64,000 bases of DNA from Plasticicumulans lactativorans (GTDB taxonomy: Bacteria > Pseudomonadota > Gammaproteobacteria > Competibacterales > Competibacteraceae): positions 1 to 64,000 of the forward strand of contig NZ_SLWY01000009.1 in NCBI RefSeq assembly GCF_004341245.1, given 5' to 3'. Numbering within the stretch: the first letter of the stretch is position 1; every line of letters starts with the position of its first letter. Below, one piece after another: positions 20,258 through 30,773 of this stretch. A program made the position numbers and the translations under genes. The notes under the pieces are model-generated. The model was given only the letters and a program-made list of their open reading frames with translations. It had not been told where the DNA came from and did no database searches.

Positions 20258-22462
20258 TCAGAGGTCCGCGACGAACACCACCGTCGCCAGCGGTGGCACC
20301 GTGATCGCCAGCGACTGCGGGTGACCGTGCATCGGCTCGGGCTCGCTGTGGACGCCGCCGCCGTTGCCCTGGCCGCTGCCGCCGTAGTCGGCCGCGTCGG
20401 TGTTCAGGCGCTCGCGCCAGCGGCCGGCGTGCGGCACGCCGATGCGGTAGCCGTGGTGGGTGTTCGGCGTGAAGTTGCTGACCACCAGCACCGGCGCGCT
20501 GCCGTCCGGGCCGAGGCGCAGCCAGGCGTAGATCGACTGCGCGGCGTTGTCGGCGCTCACCCAGGCGAAGCCCGCGGGCTCGCAGTCGAGCGCGTGCAGC
20601 GCCGGCAGCTCGCGGTAGAGGTGGTTGAGGTCGCGCACCAGGCGCTGCACGCCGGCGTGCCAGGGGCTGTCGAGCAGGTGCCAGTCGAGGCTGGCCTCGA
20701 AGTTCCACTCGCGGCCCTGGGCGAACTCGCAGCCCATGAACAGGAGCTTCTTGCCCGGGTGCGCCCACATGAAGCCGAAGTACGCGCGCAGGTTGGCGAA
20801 CTGCTGCCAGGTGTCGCCCGGCATGCGCGCCAGCAGCGAGCCCTTGCCGTGCACGACCTCGTCGTGCGACAGCGGCAGCACGAAGTTCTCGCTGAAGGCG
20901 TAGAGCAGCCCGAAGGTCATCTCGTGGTGGTGATGGCTGCGGTAGATCGGATCGCGGCCCATGTAGGCGAGCGTGTCGTGCATCCAGCCCATGTTCCACT
21001 TGTAGCCGAAGCCGAGCCCGCCGGCCTCGATCGGCTGCGACACCGCCGGCCAGGCGGTGGATTCCTCGGCGATGGTCATGCAGCCGGGGTGCTGGCCGTA
21101 GACCTCGGTGTTGGCGCACTTGAGGAACTCGATGGCCTCCAGGTTCTGGTTGCCGCCGTAGCGGTTCGGCACCCATTCGCCGGCCTTGCGCGAGTAGTCG
21201 AGGTAGAGCATCGAGGCCACCGCGTCGACGCGCAGGCCGTCGATGTGGTAGCGCTCCAGCCAGAACAGCGCGTTGCCGACCAGGAAGTTGACGACCTCGG
21301 TGCGGCCGAAGTTGTAGATCAGCGTGTTCCAGTCGGGGTGGAAGCCCTGGCGCGGATCGGCGTGCTCGTAGAGGTTGGTGCCGTCGAACTGCGCGAGGCC
21401 GTGGGCATCGCTCGGGAAATGCGCCGGCACCCAGTCGAGGATCACGCCGATGCCGGCGCGGTGGCAGCGCTCGACCAGGTACTGGAAGTCCTCGGGGCTG
21501 CCGTGGCGGCAGGTCGGCGCGAACAGGCCGAGCGGCTGGTAGCCCCAGGAGCCGTCGAAGGGGTGCTCGGAGACCGGCAGCAGTTCGAGGTGCGTGAAGC
21601 CCATGTCGAGCAGGTAGGGCACCAGCGCGTCGGCGAGGTCGCGGTAGCCGAGCGGGCGCTCCGGGTGCTCGGGGCTGCGCCGCCACGAGCCCAGGTGCAC
21701 CTCGTAGATGCTGACCGGCGCGTCGCGCCGCTGGCGTTCGGTGCGGCCGGCCATCCACTCGGCGTCGTCCCAGGCGTGGTGGTCGGTCCGGCGTACCACC
21801 GAGGCGGTCTGCGGGCGCAGTTCGCCGGCGAAACCGAAGGGGTCGGCCTTCAGTGGCAGCAGTCCACCGTGGGCGCCGACCAGCTCGTATTTGTAGACGG
21901 CGCCCTCGCCGATGCCGGGCACGAAGATCTCCCAGCAGCCGATGCCGGGATGCCGGCGCATCGGATGCAGGCGGCCGTCCCAGTGGTTGAAGTCGCCCAC
22001 CACCGACACCCGCTGCGCGTTCGGCGCCCACACGCCGAAGCGCACGCCGCTGACGCCCCCGCACTCGACCACGTGCGCCCCGAGCAGCTCCCAGGCGCGC
22101 CAGTGCCGGCCCTCGCCGAGCAGGTGCAGATCGAGTTCGCCGAAGGTGGACGGGAAGCGGAAGGCGTCGTCGACGTCGCGCTCGCCGCCGGCATCGCGCA
22201 CGCGCAGGCGGTAGTCGAAGCGCTGCTTGCGCCGCGGCAGCGCGCCGGCGAAGAAACCGGCATCGTCGACGCACGGCAGCCAGCCCAGCAGGCGCCCGGT
22301 CGAGGTCTGCACCACGCCGACGGCTTCCGCGCCGGGGCGGAAGGCGCGCACGACGATCCTGCCGTCCGCGGTGGCGTGCATGCCGAGCACGGCGAACGGG
22401 TCCGGCGCGCGCCCATCGACGATCGCCCGGATGGTTTCGGCGGACGGAACGATGCTCATCAT
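20258..22462 (-). CDS. glgB: 1,4-alpha-glucan branching enzyme
   Basis: A 734-residue branching enzyme of the long (two N-terminal domain) bacterial form. [21 protein letters not shown] opens the extra N1 beta-sandwich, followed by CBM48 ([20 protein letters not shown]). The GH13 barrel then has [49 protein letters not shown] (nucleophile Asp), [11 protein letters not shown] (Glu) and [14 protein letters not shown]. It creates alpha-1,6 branches. Two adjacent ATGs (22462 and 22459) are possible. First gene of the leftward glycogen operon, divergent from the kinase-subunit-like gene across 257 bases. Confidence 0.95.
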   Translation of the reverse strand: MMSIVPSAETIRAIVDGRAPDPFAVLGMHATADGRIVVRAFRPGAEAVGVVQTSTGRLLGWLPCVDDAGFFAGALPRRKQRFDYRLRVRDAGGERDVDDAFRFPSTFGELDLHLLGEGRHWRAWELLGAHVVECGGVSGVRFGVWAPNAQRVSVVGDFNHWDGRLHPMRRHPGIGCWEIFVPGIGEGAVYKYELVGAHGGLLPLKADPFGFAGELRPQTASVVRRTDHHAWDDAEWMAGRTERQRRDAPVSIYEVHLGSWRRSPEHPERPLGYRDLADALVPYLLDMGFTHLELLPVSEHPFDGSWGYQPLGLFAPTCRHGSPEDFQYLVERCHRAGIGVILDWVPAHFPSDAHGLAQFDGTNLYEHADPRQGFHPDWNTLIYNFGRTEVVNFLVGNALFWLERYHIDGLRVDAVASMLYLDYSRKAGEWVPNRYGGNQNLEAIEFLKCANTEVYGQHPGCMTIAEESTAWPAVSQPIEAGGLGFGYKWNMGWMHDTLAYMGRDPIYRSHHHHEMTFGLLYAFSENFVLPLSHDEVVHGKGSLLARMPGDTWQQFANLRAYFGFMWAHPGKKLLFMGCEFAQGREWNFEASLDWHLLDSPWHAGVQRLVRDLNHLYRELPALHALDCEPAGFAWVSADNAAQSIYAWLRLGPDGSAPVLVVSNFTPNTHHGYRIGVPHAGRWRERLNTDAADYGGSGQGNGGGVHSEPEPMHGHPQSLAITVPPLATVVFVADL

Positions 22463-22541
22463 GGGTTCCTCATGCTGTTCTGGTCCGACGCGCGCACGCC
22501 TCCCGCGGGCGCGCGGGACGGCTGGCGTGCAAGGTTACATC

Positions 22542-22569
22542 ACATTTCGAAATGTTCGTTCCGTATAAT
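22542..22569. promoter_or_regulatory. perfect 14-bp palindrome and TATAAT box in glgB/kinase-like divergent region
   Basis: ACATTTCGAAATGT (22542-22555) is a perfect palindrome, and TATAAT (22564-22569) lies nine bases to its right on the plus strand. No good -35 is visible, which would fit activator dependence. The palindrome sits where it could control both the glycogen operon (start 22462) and the rightward gene (start 22720). AT-rich symmetric DNA is rare in this window. Confidence 0.5.
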
Positions 22570-22706
22570 GCAAGCGCGTCCGCCGATGTCAACCGCGCTT
22601 TGCTTTCGCCGCGGGGCTGTGGATGAATCCGCAGACACTGAAGAGGCCGGCAACGGGTGCAACCCGACACAGGGTTCCCGATGGCGCCGCCCACCGTCGA
22701 ATCCGC

Positions 22707-22722
22707 AGGAGGATCACCCTTG
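22707..22722 (+). promoter_or_regulatory. ribosome site setting a TTG start for the kinase-subunit-like gene
   Basis: AGGAGGA at 22707-22713 is followed after six bases by TTG (22720-22722). GTG 22657, ATG 22681 and ATG 22744 are in the same frame but lack a comparable site. Family homology begins shortly after, at MRLREICDQVENLML. Confidence 0.6.
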
Positions 22723-25700
22723 ACTCCACGCCCGATCGATTCGATGCGCCTGCGCGAGATCTGCGATCAGGTCGAAAACCTGATGCTGCAGCGCCAGGAC
22801 GCCGTCACCGGCCTGCTGCCCGCCAGCACCGCCGTCACCAGCCACGGTGACTACACCGACGCCTGGGTGCGCGACAACGTCTACTCGATCCTCTGCGTCT
22901 GGGGTTGCGGGCTCGCGCTGCGCCGCCACTGCCGCGGCGACGCGCGCGCGTACCTGTTCGAACAGAGCGTCGTGAAGACCATGCGCGGCCTGCTGACGGC
23001 GATGATGCGCCAGGCGCACAAGGTCGAGCGCTTCAAGCACACCCTGCACCCCCACGATGCGCTGCACGCCAAGTATGGCAGCCGCACCGGCGACCCGGTG
23101 GTCGCCGACGACGGCTGGGGGCACCTGCAGCTCGACGCCACCTCGGTGTTCCTGCTGATGCTCGCGCAGATGACCGCCTCGGGGCTGCGCATCGTCTTCA
23201 CCCGCGACGAGGTCGACTTCGTCCAGGGGCTGGTGCACTACATCGCGCTCGCCCACCGCACCCCCGACTACGGCATCTGGGAGCGCGGCGACAAGACCAA
23301 CACCGGCGACCCGGAGATCAACGCCAGCTCGGTCGGCATGGCCAAGGCCGCGCTGGAGGCGCTGCGCGGCTTCGACCTGTTCGGCGCCGAGGGCGGCCCG
23401 GAGTCGGTGCTGCACGTGTCGGCCGACGACATCGCGCGCATGCGCAACCTGCTCGAGGCGACGCTGCCGCGCGAGTCGCGCTCGAAGGAGGTCGACGCCG
23501 CGCTGCTCAGCGTGATCGGCTATCCCGCCTACGCGGTCGAGGACGTCGACCTGGTCGAGCGCACCCTCGCCGAGATCGTCACCAAGCTGCAGGGCCGCTA
23601 CGGCTGCAAGCGCTTCCTGCGCGACGGCCACCAGACCGTGCTCGAGGACCCCGGCCGCCTGCACTACGAGAGCGGCGAGCTGGCGCGCTTTGAGGGCATC
23701 GAGTCGGAGTGGCCGCTGTTCTTCACCTACCTGATGCTCGACGGGCTGGTGCGCGGGCGCGAGCAGCAGGCGCAGAACTACGCCGGGCGGCTCGCCGGGC
23801 TGTGCGTCGAGCGCGACGGCCTGCGCCTGCTACCCGAGCTCTACTACGTGCCGCACGCCGCGGTGGAGGCCGAGAAGGCCCGCCCCGGCTCGCAGAAGCG
23901 GCTGCCCAACGACAACGTGCCGCTGTACTGGGCGCAGAGCCTGTACTGGCTCGCCACGCTGCTCGACGAGGGCTGGCTGCACCCCTCCGACATCGACCCG
24001 CTGGCGCGGCGCGAGCGCATCGGCCACCGGCGCGAGTGCCTGGTGCAAGTGGTGCTGGTGGCGGCGAGCCGCGAGGTGCAGGCGACGCTGTCCGCCGCCG
24101 GGGTGCCGGCGCAGACCGCGGCCGAGATCGCCCCGGTCAGCGTGCGCCACGCCGACGACCTCACCCGCGCGCTCGCCCGCGTCGGGCGCAACGCCAAGCT
24201 CGGCCTCTCCGGCCGGCCGCGGCGCGGCGTCGGCACCCTGGTGACCTGCCAGGTGTTCACGCTGGGGGGCGAGACCGTCGTGTTCCTGCCGCAGTTCATG
24301 GCGCCGCAGGACTTCTACCTGAGCCTCGACAACCGCCTGCTGGTGGAGCGCTGCAAGGCCGAGTTCCGCCACGTGCGCCGGCACTGGGACCAGCCCGGCC
24401 AGCCGGTGTTCACGCTGCGCATCACCCCGGCGATGCTCGCCGGCGAGGGGGCCGACGAGCTGCTCGGTTTCCTGCGCGAGCTGTGCGCCGGCAATTGCGA
24501 GGGCCTGCCGGTGCGGGTGCGCCCGCTGTCGATGCTGCTCGCCAGCGCCGGGCGCAAGGATCTCGGCAGCCTGAACTTCGAGCGCCCGGCGCTCGATGTC
24601 GAGGCTGCCCGCGCCGAGGCGGCCGATGACGACGAGGCCGCGAGCCATCCGCTCGACGTCGGCACGATACAGCGCCTGGGTGAGCGCACCGACGACGAGC
24701 TGCTCGCCACGCTCGCTGCCAGCCGCAACCTCCACGAGCGCGTGGCGGTGCTCGAAACGCTGGTGCGCCGCCACGGCCCGGAGCACCCGCTGCCCGCCGG
24801 CGGCACGCTGCGCGGCGCGCTCGCCCGCGCCTACGCGCTCGCCGCCGAGGCGCGGCACTGGGGGCTGCTGCGCCGCTGTGCCGGCCTGCTCGATCGCCAC
24901 GACCCCAAGTTCGAGGACGCCGTCGCCAACATCGTCGGCCACCGCAAGCAGCTCGCGCTGGGGCGTGCGTTCAGCGCCGAGTCGGTGGTGGCGAGCGCGC
25001 TGCCCAACCACGAGCTGATGGCGAAGCTGCGCCAGCTCGGCGGCGACGACCCGGCCGGGCGCATGCTGCTGCAGGAGATCGTGCTGTTCCTCGCCATGCT
25101 GCTGAAGGCCGACCCCGAGTCGTTCCGCCACACGCTGACGCTGCGCGCCTGGCAGCTGCTGCTGCTGATCGTCGGCCAGCACGCCTGGGAGGCCAAGGTG
25201 TCGCAGGCCGAGGCCTACCAGCAGGTGCAGGCGCTGAGCCCGTCGAAGCTGATGGCGCGGCTGCAGGCCGTGGTGCACACGCCCGACGACTCGGTCGGGC
25301 GCCTGGAGCGGCTCGAAGCGCTGCGCCGCGAGGACGCCGCCGGCACGCTGGCGGCCCCCGGCGCCGGCGGCTATGCCGCCGCGGCGGCGGTGCCCGGCGA
25401 TGGTGCCGAGGCCGCCGCGGAGGTGGACTGGCTGGCCCGGCGCCAGCGCAGCGGCGTGCTCACGCGGCTGCCGCCGAGCTTCTACGAGCAGGTCTGGGAG
25501 GTCCTCGCGCACTGCGGCGGGCTGGTGATCGGCGAGCGCCTCGACATCGCGCGGCGCCTCGACAGCGCCAGCCTGCGCGCCGACATGACCGCCGCCGAGA
25601 CCAACTTCGCGCTGACCGTCGAGCGCCTGCTCGGCGACATCCACAGCCCCGAGTACCGCCAGCTCTGCATCGAGGCGCTGCTGACGCTGGCCGAGATCTG

Positions 25701-25971
25701 CGTCGCCAACCCGGGGCTGCACGTGGCCGACGCGATCGTCCTCGACGTGCTGATCGGCCACGCGGTGCGCCTCGCCTGGATCGGCAGCGACGCGACGCGC
25801 GCCGCGCGCTACGACACCGAGCGCACGCAGGCCTGGGAGGCCTTCTACGCGAGCCCGCCCGAGGCGGTGCGCACCGCCTTCATCGCCGCCTTCGTCCACC
25901 TGCTCGGCGAAGCCCCGCTGCCGCCGGCGGCTGCGCCGGCCGAAGCGGCGGCGGCGTCCGCCCCGGCGTGA
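22720..25971 (+). CDS. phosphorylase kinase alpha/beta-subunit-like protein (GH15-like)
   Basis: A 1083-residue protein (from TTG 22720) whose first 400 residues read like animal phosphorylase kinase alpha/beta. Blocks include TGLLPAS, DAWVRDNVYSIL, EQSVVKTMRGLL, WGHLQLDATSVFLLMLAQMT, GIWERGDKTN, NASSVGMAKAALEAL, SKEVDAALLSVIGYPAYAVE and KLQGRYGCKRFLRDG. The region has the glucoamylase-like (GH15) alpha/alpha-barrel. The C-terminal 500 residues, helical with an Ala-rich linker, match the regulatory part of PhK in style. In animals these subunits inhibit a catalytic kinase that activates glycogen phosphorylase; here no kinase or phosphorylase gene is adjacent. Divergent from glgB, so a role in glycogen control is likely. 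It may instead be a hydrolase. Stop codons at 25969 and 25981 form a small dyad. Confidence 0.85.
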   Translation: MTPRPIDSMRLREICDQVENLMLQRQDAVTGLLPASTAVTSHGDYTDAWVRDNVYSILCVWGCGLALRRHCRGDARAYLFEQSVVKTMRGLLTAMMRQAHKVERFKHTLHPHDALHAKYGSRTGDPVVADDGWGHLQLDATSVFLLMLAQMTASGLRIVFTRDEVDFVQGLVHYIALAHRTPDYGIWERGDKTNTGDPEINASSVGMAKAALEALRGFDLFGAEGGPESVLHVSADDIARMRNLLEATLPRESRSKEVDAALLSVIGYPAYAVEDVDLVERTLAEIVTKLQGRYGCKRFLRDGHQTVLEDPGRLHYESGELARFEGIESEWPLFFTYLMLDGLVRGREQQAQNYAGRLAGLCVERDGLRLLPELYYVPHAAVEAEKARPGSQKRLPNDNVPLYWAQSLYWLATLLDEGWLHPSDIDPLARRERIGHRRECLVQVVLVAASREVQATLSAAGVPAQTAAEIAPVSVRHADDLTRALARVGRNAKLGLSGRPRRGVGTLVTCQVFTLGGETVVFLPQFMAPQDFYLSLDNRLLVERCKAEFRHVRRHWDQPGQPVFTLRITPAMLAGEGADELLGFLRELCAGNCEGLPVRVRPLSMLLASAGRKDLGSLNFERPALDVEAARAEAADDDEAASHPLDVGTIQRLGERTDDELLATLAASRNLHERVAVLETLVRRHGPEHPLPAGGTLRGALARAYALAAEARHWGLLRRCAGLLDRHDPKFEDAVANIVGHRKQLALGRAFSAESVVASALPNHELMAKLRQLGGDDPAGRMLLQEIVLFLAMLLKADPESFRHTLTLRAWQLLLLIVGQHAWEAKVSQAEAYQQVQALSPSKLMARLQAVVHTPDDSVGRLERLEALRREDAAGTLAAPGAGGYAAAAAVPGDGAEAAAEVDWLARRQRSGVLTRLPPSFYEQVWEVLAHCGGLVIGERLDIARRLDSASLRADMTAAETNFALTVERLLGDIHSPEYRQLCIEALLTLAEICVANPGLHVADAIVLDVLIGHAVRLAWIGSDATRAARYDTERTQAWEAFYASPPEAVRTAFIAAFVHLLGEAPLPPAAAPAEAAAASAPA

Positions 25972-25983
25972 GCGGCGCGCTCA
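25969..25983. terminator. stop-to-stop hairpin, kinase-like gene vs PfpI gene
   Basis: TGAGCG (25969-25974) and CGCTCA (25978-25983) pair around GCG and include both convergent stop codons, with only nine bases between the genes. Possibly a minimal bidirectional terminator; no U-tract. Confidence 0.25.
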
Positions 25984-26562
25984 GGGCTCGATGCGGGTAC
26001 CGAGCACGGCGAGGAACTGCGCGAGCCAGGCCGGGTGCGCCGGCCACGCCGGGGCGGTGACCAGCCGGCCGTCGGTGACGGCGCCGTCGATCGCGATGTC
26101 GGCGTACTCGGCACCGGCCAGGCGCACTTCGGGCGCGCACGCCGGGTAGGCCGACACGCGCCGGCCGGCGATCACCCCGGCGGCGGCGAGCAGTTGCGCC
26201 CCGTGGCAGATCGCCGCGATCGGCTTGTCGGCGGCGGCGAAGTCGCGCACCAGCGCGAGCACCGCCGGGTTCAGGCGCAGGTACTCGGGGGCGCGGCCGC
26301 CGGCGATCACCAGCGCATCGTAGGCGCCGGCCGCGGCCTGTTCGAAGTCGGCGTTGAGCGTGAAGCGGTGGCCGGGCTTCTCGCTGTAGGTCTGGTCGCC
26401 CTCGAAGTCGTGGATCGCGGTCTTCACGGTGTCGCCCGGGCGCTTGCCGGGGCACACCGCGTGCACGCTGTGGCCGACCATCGCCAGCGCCTGGAACGGC
26501 ACCATGATCTCGTAGTCCTCGCCGAAATCGCCGACCAGCAGCAGGATCTTCTTCGCAGACAT
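25981..26562 (-). CDS. DJ-1/PfpI family protein
   Basis: A 193-residue single-domain DJ-1/PfpI protein. It begins [20 protein letters not shown] with the conserved Glu, has [14 protein letters not shown], and carries the nucleophile elbow [20 protein letters not shown] with Cys-His. Members are deglycases, chaperones, hydratases or peptidases, and the exact activity cannot be called. It lies 62 bases upstream of the ABC permease gene on the same strand, so it could be the end of another unit or, given direction, the 3' member of the leftward transporter operon. ATG 26562 with AGGTAACG upstream. Confidence 0.88.
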   Translation of the reverse strand: MSAKKILLLVGDFGEDYEIMVPFQALAMVGHSVHAVCPGKRPGDTVKTAIHDFEGDQTYSEKPGHRFTLNADFEQAAAGAYDALVIAGGRAPEYLRLNPAVLALVRDFAAADKPIAAICHGAQLLAAAGVIAGRRVSAYPACAPEVRLAGAEYADIAIDGAVTDGRLVTAPAWPAHPAWLAQFLAVLGTRIEP

Positions 26563-26624
26563 CGCGTTACCTCGGGATGCAGGGGGCGGCGCGGCCGCCC
26601 CGTGGGGGGAAAGCCGTGGCGGCT

Positions 26625-27443
26625 TCAGCCGCCGGCCTCGGCGGCCTGCCGGCGGCGCGCCAGCACGCGCGTGCGCCACTCGTGCAGCACCGCGCCCGCC
26701 ACCGTCAGCGCGATCAGGATCAGCCCCAGCGCGTTGACCGCGGGGGTGACCCCGGTGCGCACCTTCGAGGCGATGTAGATCGTCAGCGTGGTGTCGAGCC
26801 CGCGCACGAACAGCGTCGTGTTGTAGTTCTCGAAGCTCTGCAGGAAGGCCAGGAAGGCCGCCGCGCCGAGCGCCGGGGCAAGGAAGGGTAGGGTGATGCG
26901 GCGCAGCACCTGGGCCTGGCTCGCGCCGAGGTCGAGCGCGGCCTCCTCCAGGCTCGGGTCGAAGCGCTCCAGCCGCGCCTGCACCAGCAGCATCACGTAG
27001 GCGCTGATGAAGCTCGCCTGCGCGATCACCGTCAGCAGCGCGCCGCCACCGAGGCCGAAGCGCTCGCGCCAGAAGATCAGCGTGGCGATGCCGATGATCA
27101 CCCCCGGCGTCAGCAGCGGCGACACCATCACCGCGTAGACGAAGCCGCGCGCGCGCGGCGCCAGCGCGGCGAGCAGCAGCGCCGCGGCGAGCCCCACCGG
27201 CAGCGCCAGCACGACCACGCCGGCGCCGACCAGCAGGCTGGTGGCGAGCGCCTGCCACAGCTGCGCGTCGCCGGCGAGCGCGTCGAACCACTTCAGCGTG
27301 AACGCGCGCCACGGCACCACCGTCGGGAAGCGGCTGTCGTTGAAGGTGGCCGCGGCCATGATCGCGAGCGGCGCGAACAGGTAGGCGAAGAACACGAGCA
27401 GGTAGGCGCGCAGCGCCCAGCGCGGCAGGCGTTCGCGGTTCAT
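26625..27443 (-). CDS. ABC transporter permease, PotC-like (spermidine/putrescine type)
   Basis: A 272-residue six-helix permease. [21 protein letters not shown], then the PotC-like [20 protein letters not shown] in the first periplasmic loop. The EAA cytoplasmic loop reads [20 protein letters not shown], the contact site for the ATPase. With the second permease, ATPase and binding protein encoded upstream it makes a complete importer of polyamine or related cations/opines. Start 27443 overlaps the preceding permease stop by four bases (ATGA), so the two subunits are translationally coupled. Confidence 0.9.
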   Translation of the reverse strand: MNRERLPRWALRAYLLVFFAYLFAPLAIMAAATFNDSRFPTVVPWRAFTLKWFDALAGDAQLWQALATSLLVGAGVVVLALPVGLAAALLLAALAPRARGFVYAVMVSPLLTPGVIIGIATLIFWRERFGLGGGALLTVIAQASFISAYVMLLVQARLERFDPSLEEAALDLGASQAQVLRRITLPFLAPALGAAAFLAFLQSFENYNTTLFVRGLDTTLTIYIASKVRTGVTPAVNALGLILIALTVAGAVLHEWRTRVLARRRQAAEAGG

Positions 27444-28320
27444 CGCGCCAGCTCGCCCAGGCGCACGCGGAACAGCCGCAGCATCAGCACGATGAAGCCC
27501 ACGCACAGCAGCAGCAGGATGAAGGCGTAGGCCGCGCCCTGGTGCCAGTCGCCGCCCTCGAAGAACCAGTTGTAGATGATCTCGGTGAACCAGCGACTCT
27601 TCGGCGAGCCGAGCAGCGCCGGCACCGCGTAGCTGCCGGCGGCGAGCATGAACACCATGATGCAGCCGGTGGCGATGCCCGGCTTGGCGTGCGGCAGCAC
27701 GATGCGCCAGTGGATGCGCCACCACGACGCGCCGAGGTCGCGCGCGGCCTCGACCTGGTGCGGGTCCAGGCTCTCGATGGCGTGGTAGAGCGGGAACACC
27801 ATGAACAGCAGGTAGGCGTAGACCATGCCGAGCATCACCCCGGCGTTGCCGTCGAGGAAGCGCACCGGCGCGTCGACGAGGCCGAGCGCGAGCAGCAGCG
27901 CGTTCAGCGGGCCGCTCCACGAGAGCAGGATGAACCACGCGAAGGTGCGCAGGATCTCGTTGATCCAGAACGGGACCACCAGCAACAGCAGGAGCCGGCG
28001 GGCGCGCCCGGCGCGGGCCAGGCGGGCGACGTGGAAGGCGACCGGGTAGCAGACGACGAAGGTGGTCAGCGTCACCGCGGCGGAGGCGAGGAGCGTCTTG
28101 ACGAAGATGCCGAAGTGCACCGGGTTGCGCCACAGCGTGGCGTAGTTGGCGAGCGTGTAGACGTCCTGCGCGCCGCCGCGCTCGGCCGGCAGCAGGTTGG
28201 GGCGCAGCGAGAAGTCGAGCATCAGCAGTTGCGGCAGCAGCACCTGCACCACCACCCAGAAGGTGCTGAGCAGCACGATGAGGCCGGCGAGCGGCCAGCC
28301 GTAGCGGCGCGCCAGAGCCC

Positions 28321-28324
<4 letters not shown>
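27440..28324 (-). CDS. ABC transporter permease, PotB-like
   Basis: A 294-residue permease with six or more helices. A long first periplasmic loop ([20 protein letters not shown]) is followed by [31 protein letters not shown] and the EAA loop [20 protein letters not shown], typical of PotB/PotH. It pairs with the downstream PotC-like permease. The start at 28324 overlaps the ATPase stop by four bases. Polyamine-class substrate is inferred from family resemblance only. Confidence 0.9.
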
Positions 28325-29391
<1,067 letters not shown>

Positions 29392-29417
29392 GCGGGCGCG
29401 GCGGCGCGGGGCACCGT

Positions 29418-30551
29418 TCAGGCCGCGAGGTAGCGGTCCTGGTACTCGTTGCGCAGCTTCACGTACCAGGCCTCCTGCACCGGCCACCACCACAGCCTGT
29501 CGAGCGCGTCGCCGGGGTAGGCGGCGGCGAAGAAGCGTCGGGCGGCCTCGGGCAGGTGCGCGTCGGCCCCCCTGGCCACTGAGTTGGAGGCGCGCGCGGC
29601 GGCGAAGGCGGCGCCGTTGGCCGGGTCGAGGAACCAGTTGATCCAGGCGTAGGCCTGGGCGACGTTCTTCGCCTTCTTCGGGATGCAGAAGCCCTCCATC
29701 CAGGCGAACGCGCCCTCGGCCGGCGCCAGGTAGCCGATGTCGCGCCCGTCGGCGATCAGCGCCGCGGCGGTCTCGTCCCAGTTCTGGCCGATCACGCAGC
29801 CGTTGGTGACGAAGGCGGCGGTGGCCTCGTTGCCGTTGGACCAGAACTGCCCCACCGAGGGCTTGTTGGCGATCGCGACCTTGAGGATCGCATCCCAGAT
29901 CGCCTTCATCCGCACCGGGTCGCGGAAGCCGTCGCTGAACGGGTGCGGCAGGCGGCCCTGGGCGTCGAGCCAGCGGCCGATGCCGGCGAGGCCGGAGTGC
30001 CCGCGCACCGTCACCCGGCCGCGGTACTCGGGCTTCCACAGCTCGCCGAGCGAGGCGCCGTAGCTGAGCGGGGCGGCCTTGCGGTCGAACAGCAGCGCCT
30101 CGGTGCCCCAGTGCACCGGCACCAGGTAGCGCGCGCCGCTGCCCACGCCGGCCTTGCCGGCGGAGCCCGCCAGCGGCCCGGCGAGCACCTTGTCGAGCGC
30201 CGCCTCGCGCTCGTCGATGGGGCGCACCAGGTCGAGCTCGACGTAGTTCGGCACGCGGTCGAGCGTCGGCATGATCACGTCGAAGCCTTCGCCCTGCACC
30301 GCCTTGAGCTGGTTGAGCAGCTCGTCGTTGGTGCCGTAGGGGGTGTAGCGGGCGGTGATGCCGGTGTCCTGGCGGAACTTCGCGAGGAGCTCGTCGGTGA
30401 AGTAGCCGGCCCAGCCGAACACCCGCACCTCGCCGGAACTGGCGTGCGCCTCGCGCACCACCCAGGGGCCGAGGGCGGCGACGGCGCCCGCCGCCAGCCC
30501 CGCCTTGAGGAAGGTCCGCCGATCGATACCACTGCGTCGTAGCTGTTGCAT
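29418..30551 (-). CDS. extracellular substrate-binding protein, PotD/F-like, Tat-exported
   Basis: A 377-residue binding protein. The N terminus carries a twin-arginine signal (RRTFLKAG at residues 11-18, hydrophobic Ala/Gly core, cleavage near AHA), so it is exported folded. The body matches spermidine/putrescine-binding proteins: GEVRVFGWAGYFTDELLAKF, GFDVIMPTLDRVPNYV, LVPVHWGTEALLFDRK, SNGNEATAAFV, and the Trp/Asp ligand regions WDETAAAL and GAFAWMEGFCIPK. First gene of the leftward transporter operon, divergent from the L,D-transpeptidase gene across 222 bases. Polyamine versus related substrate is unresolved. Confidence 0.9.
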   Translation of the reverse strand: MQQLRRSGIDRRTFLKAGLAAGAVAALGPWVVREAHASSGEVRVFGWAGYFTDELLAKFRQDTGITARYTPYGTNDELLNQLKAVQGEGFDVIMPTLDRVPNYVELDLVRPIDEREAALDKVLAGPLAGSAGKAGVGSGARYLVPVHWGTEALLFDRKAAPLSYGASLGELWKPEYRGRVTVRGHSGLAGIGRWLDAQGRLPHPFSDGFRDPVRMKAIWDAILKVAIANKPSVGQFWSNGNEATAAFVTNGCVIGQNWDETAAALIADGRDIGYLAPAEGAFAWMEGFCIPKKAKNVAQAYAWINWFLDPANGAAFAAARASNSVARGADAHLPEAARRFFAAAYPGDALDRLWWWPVQEAWYVKLRNEYQDRYLAA

Positions 30552-30773
30552 GGGGCCTCCGAAGGATGGGGGGCGGCGGGGTCGAACCGCCGCGTGCGGC
30601 GACGGATAGCACGCGGCGATGACGCGCCGGTGAAGCCGCCGCAAACATAGCCCATGCACGCAGCGCTGCCGCGGCTCCTGCGCCGTACCGGCGATATGCA
30701 CGCATGTATCGGATTCGGAAAGCGGAACGGTTAAACTCGGAGTAAACCGCCGCGCACCGCCACGAGTCCCCTC

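Noticed and set aside
22657-22719. Upstream GTG/ATG starts for the kinase-subunit-like gene
   Set aside because: They lack ribosome sites, while TTG 22720 has AGGAGGA at ideal spacing. ATG 22681 cannot be fully excluded.
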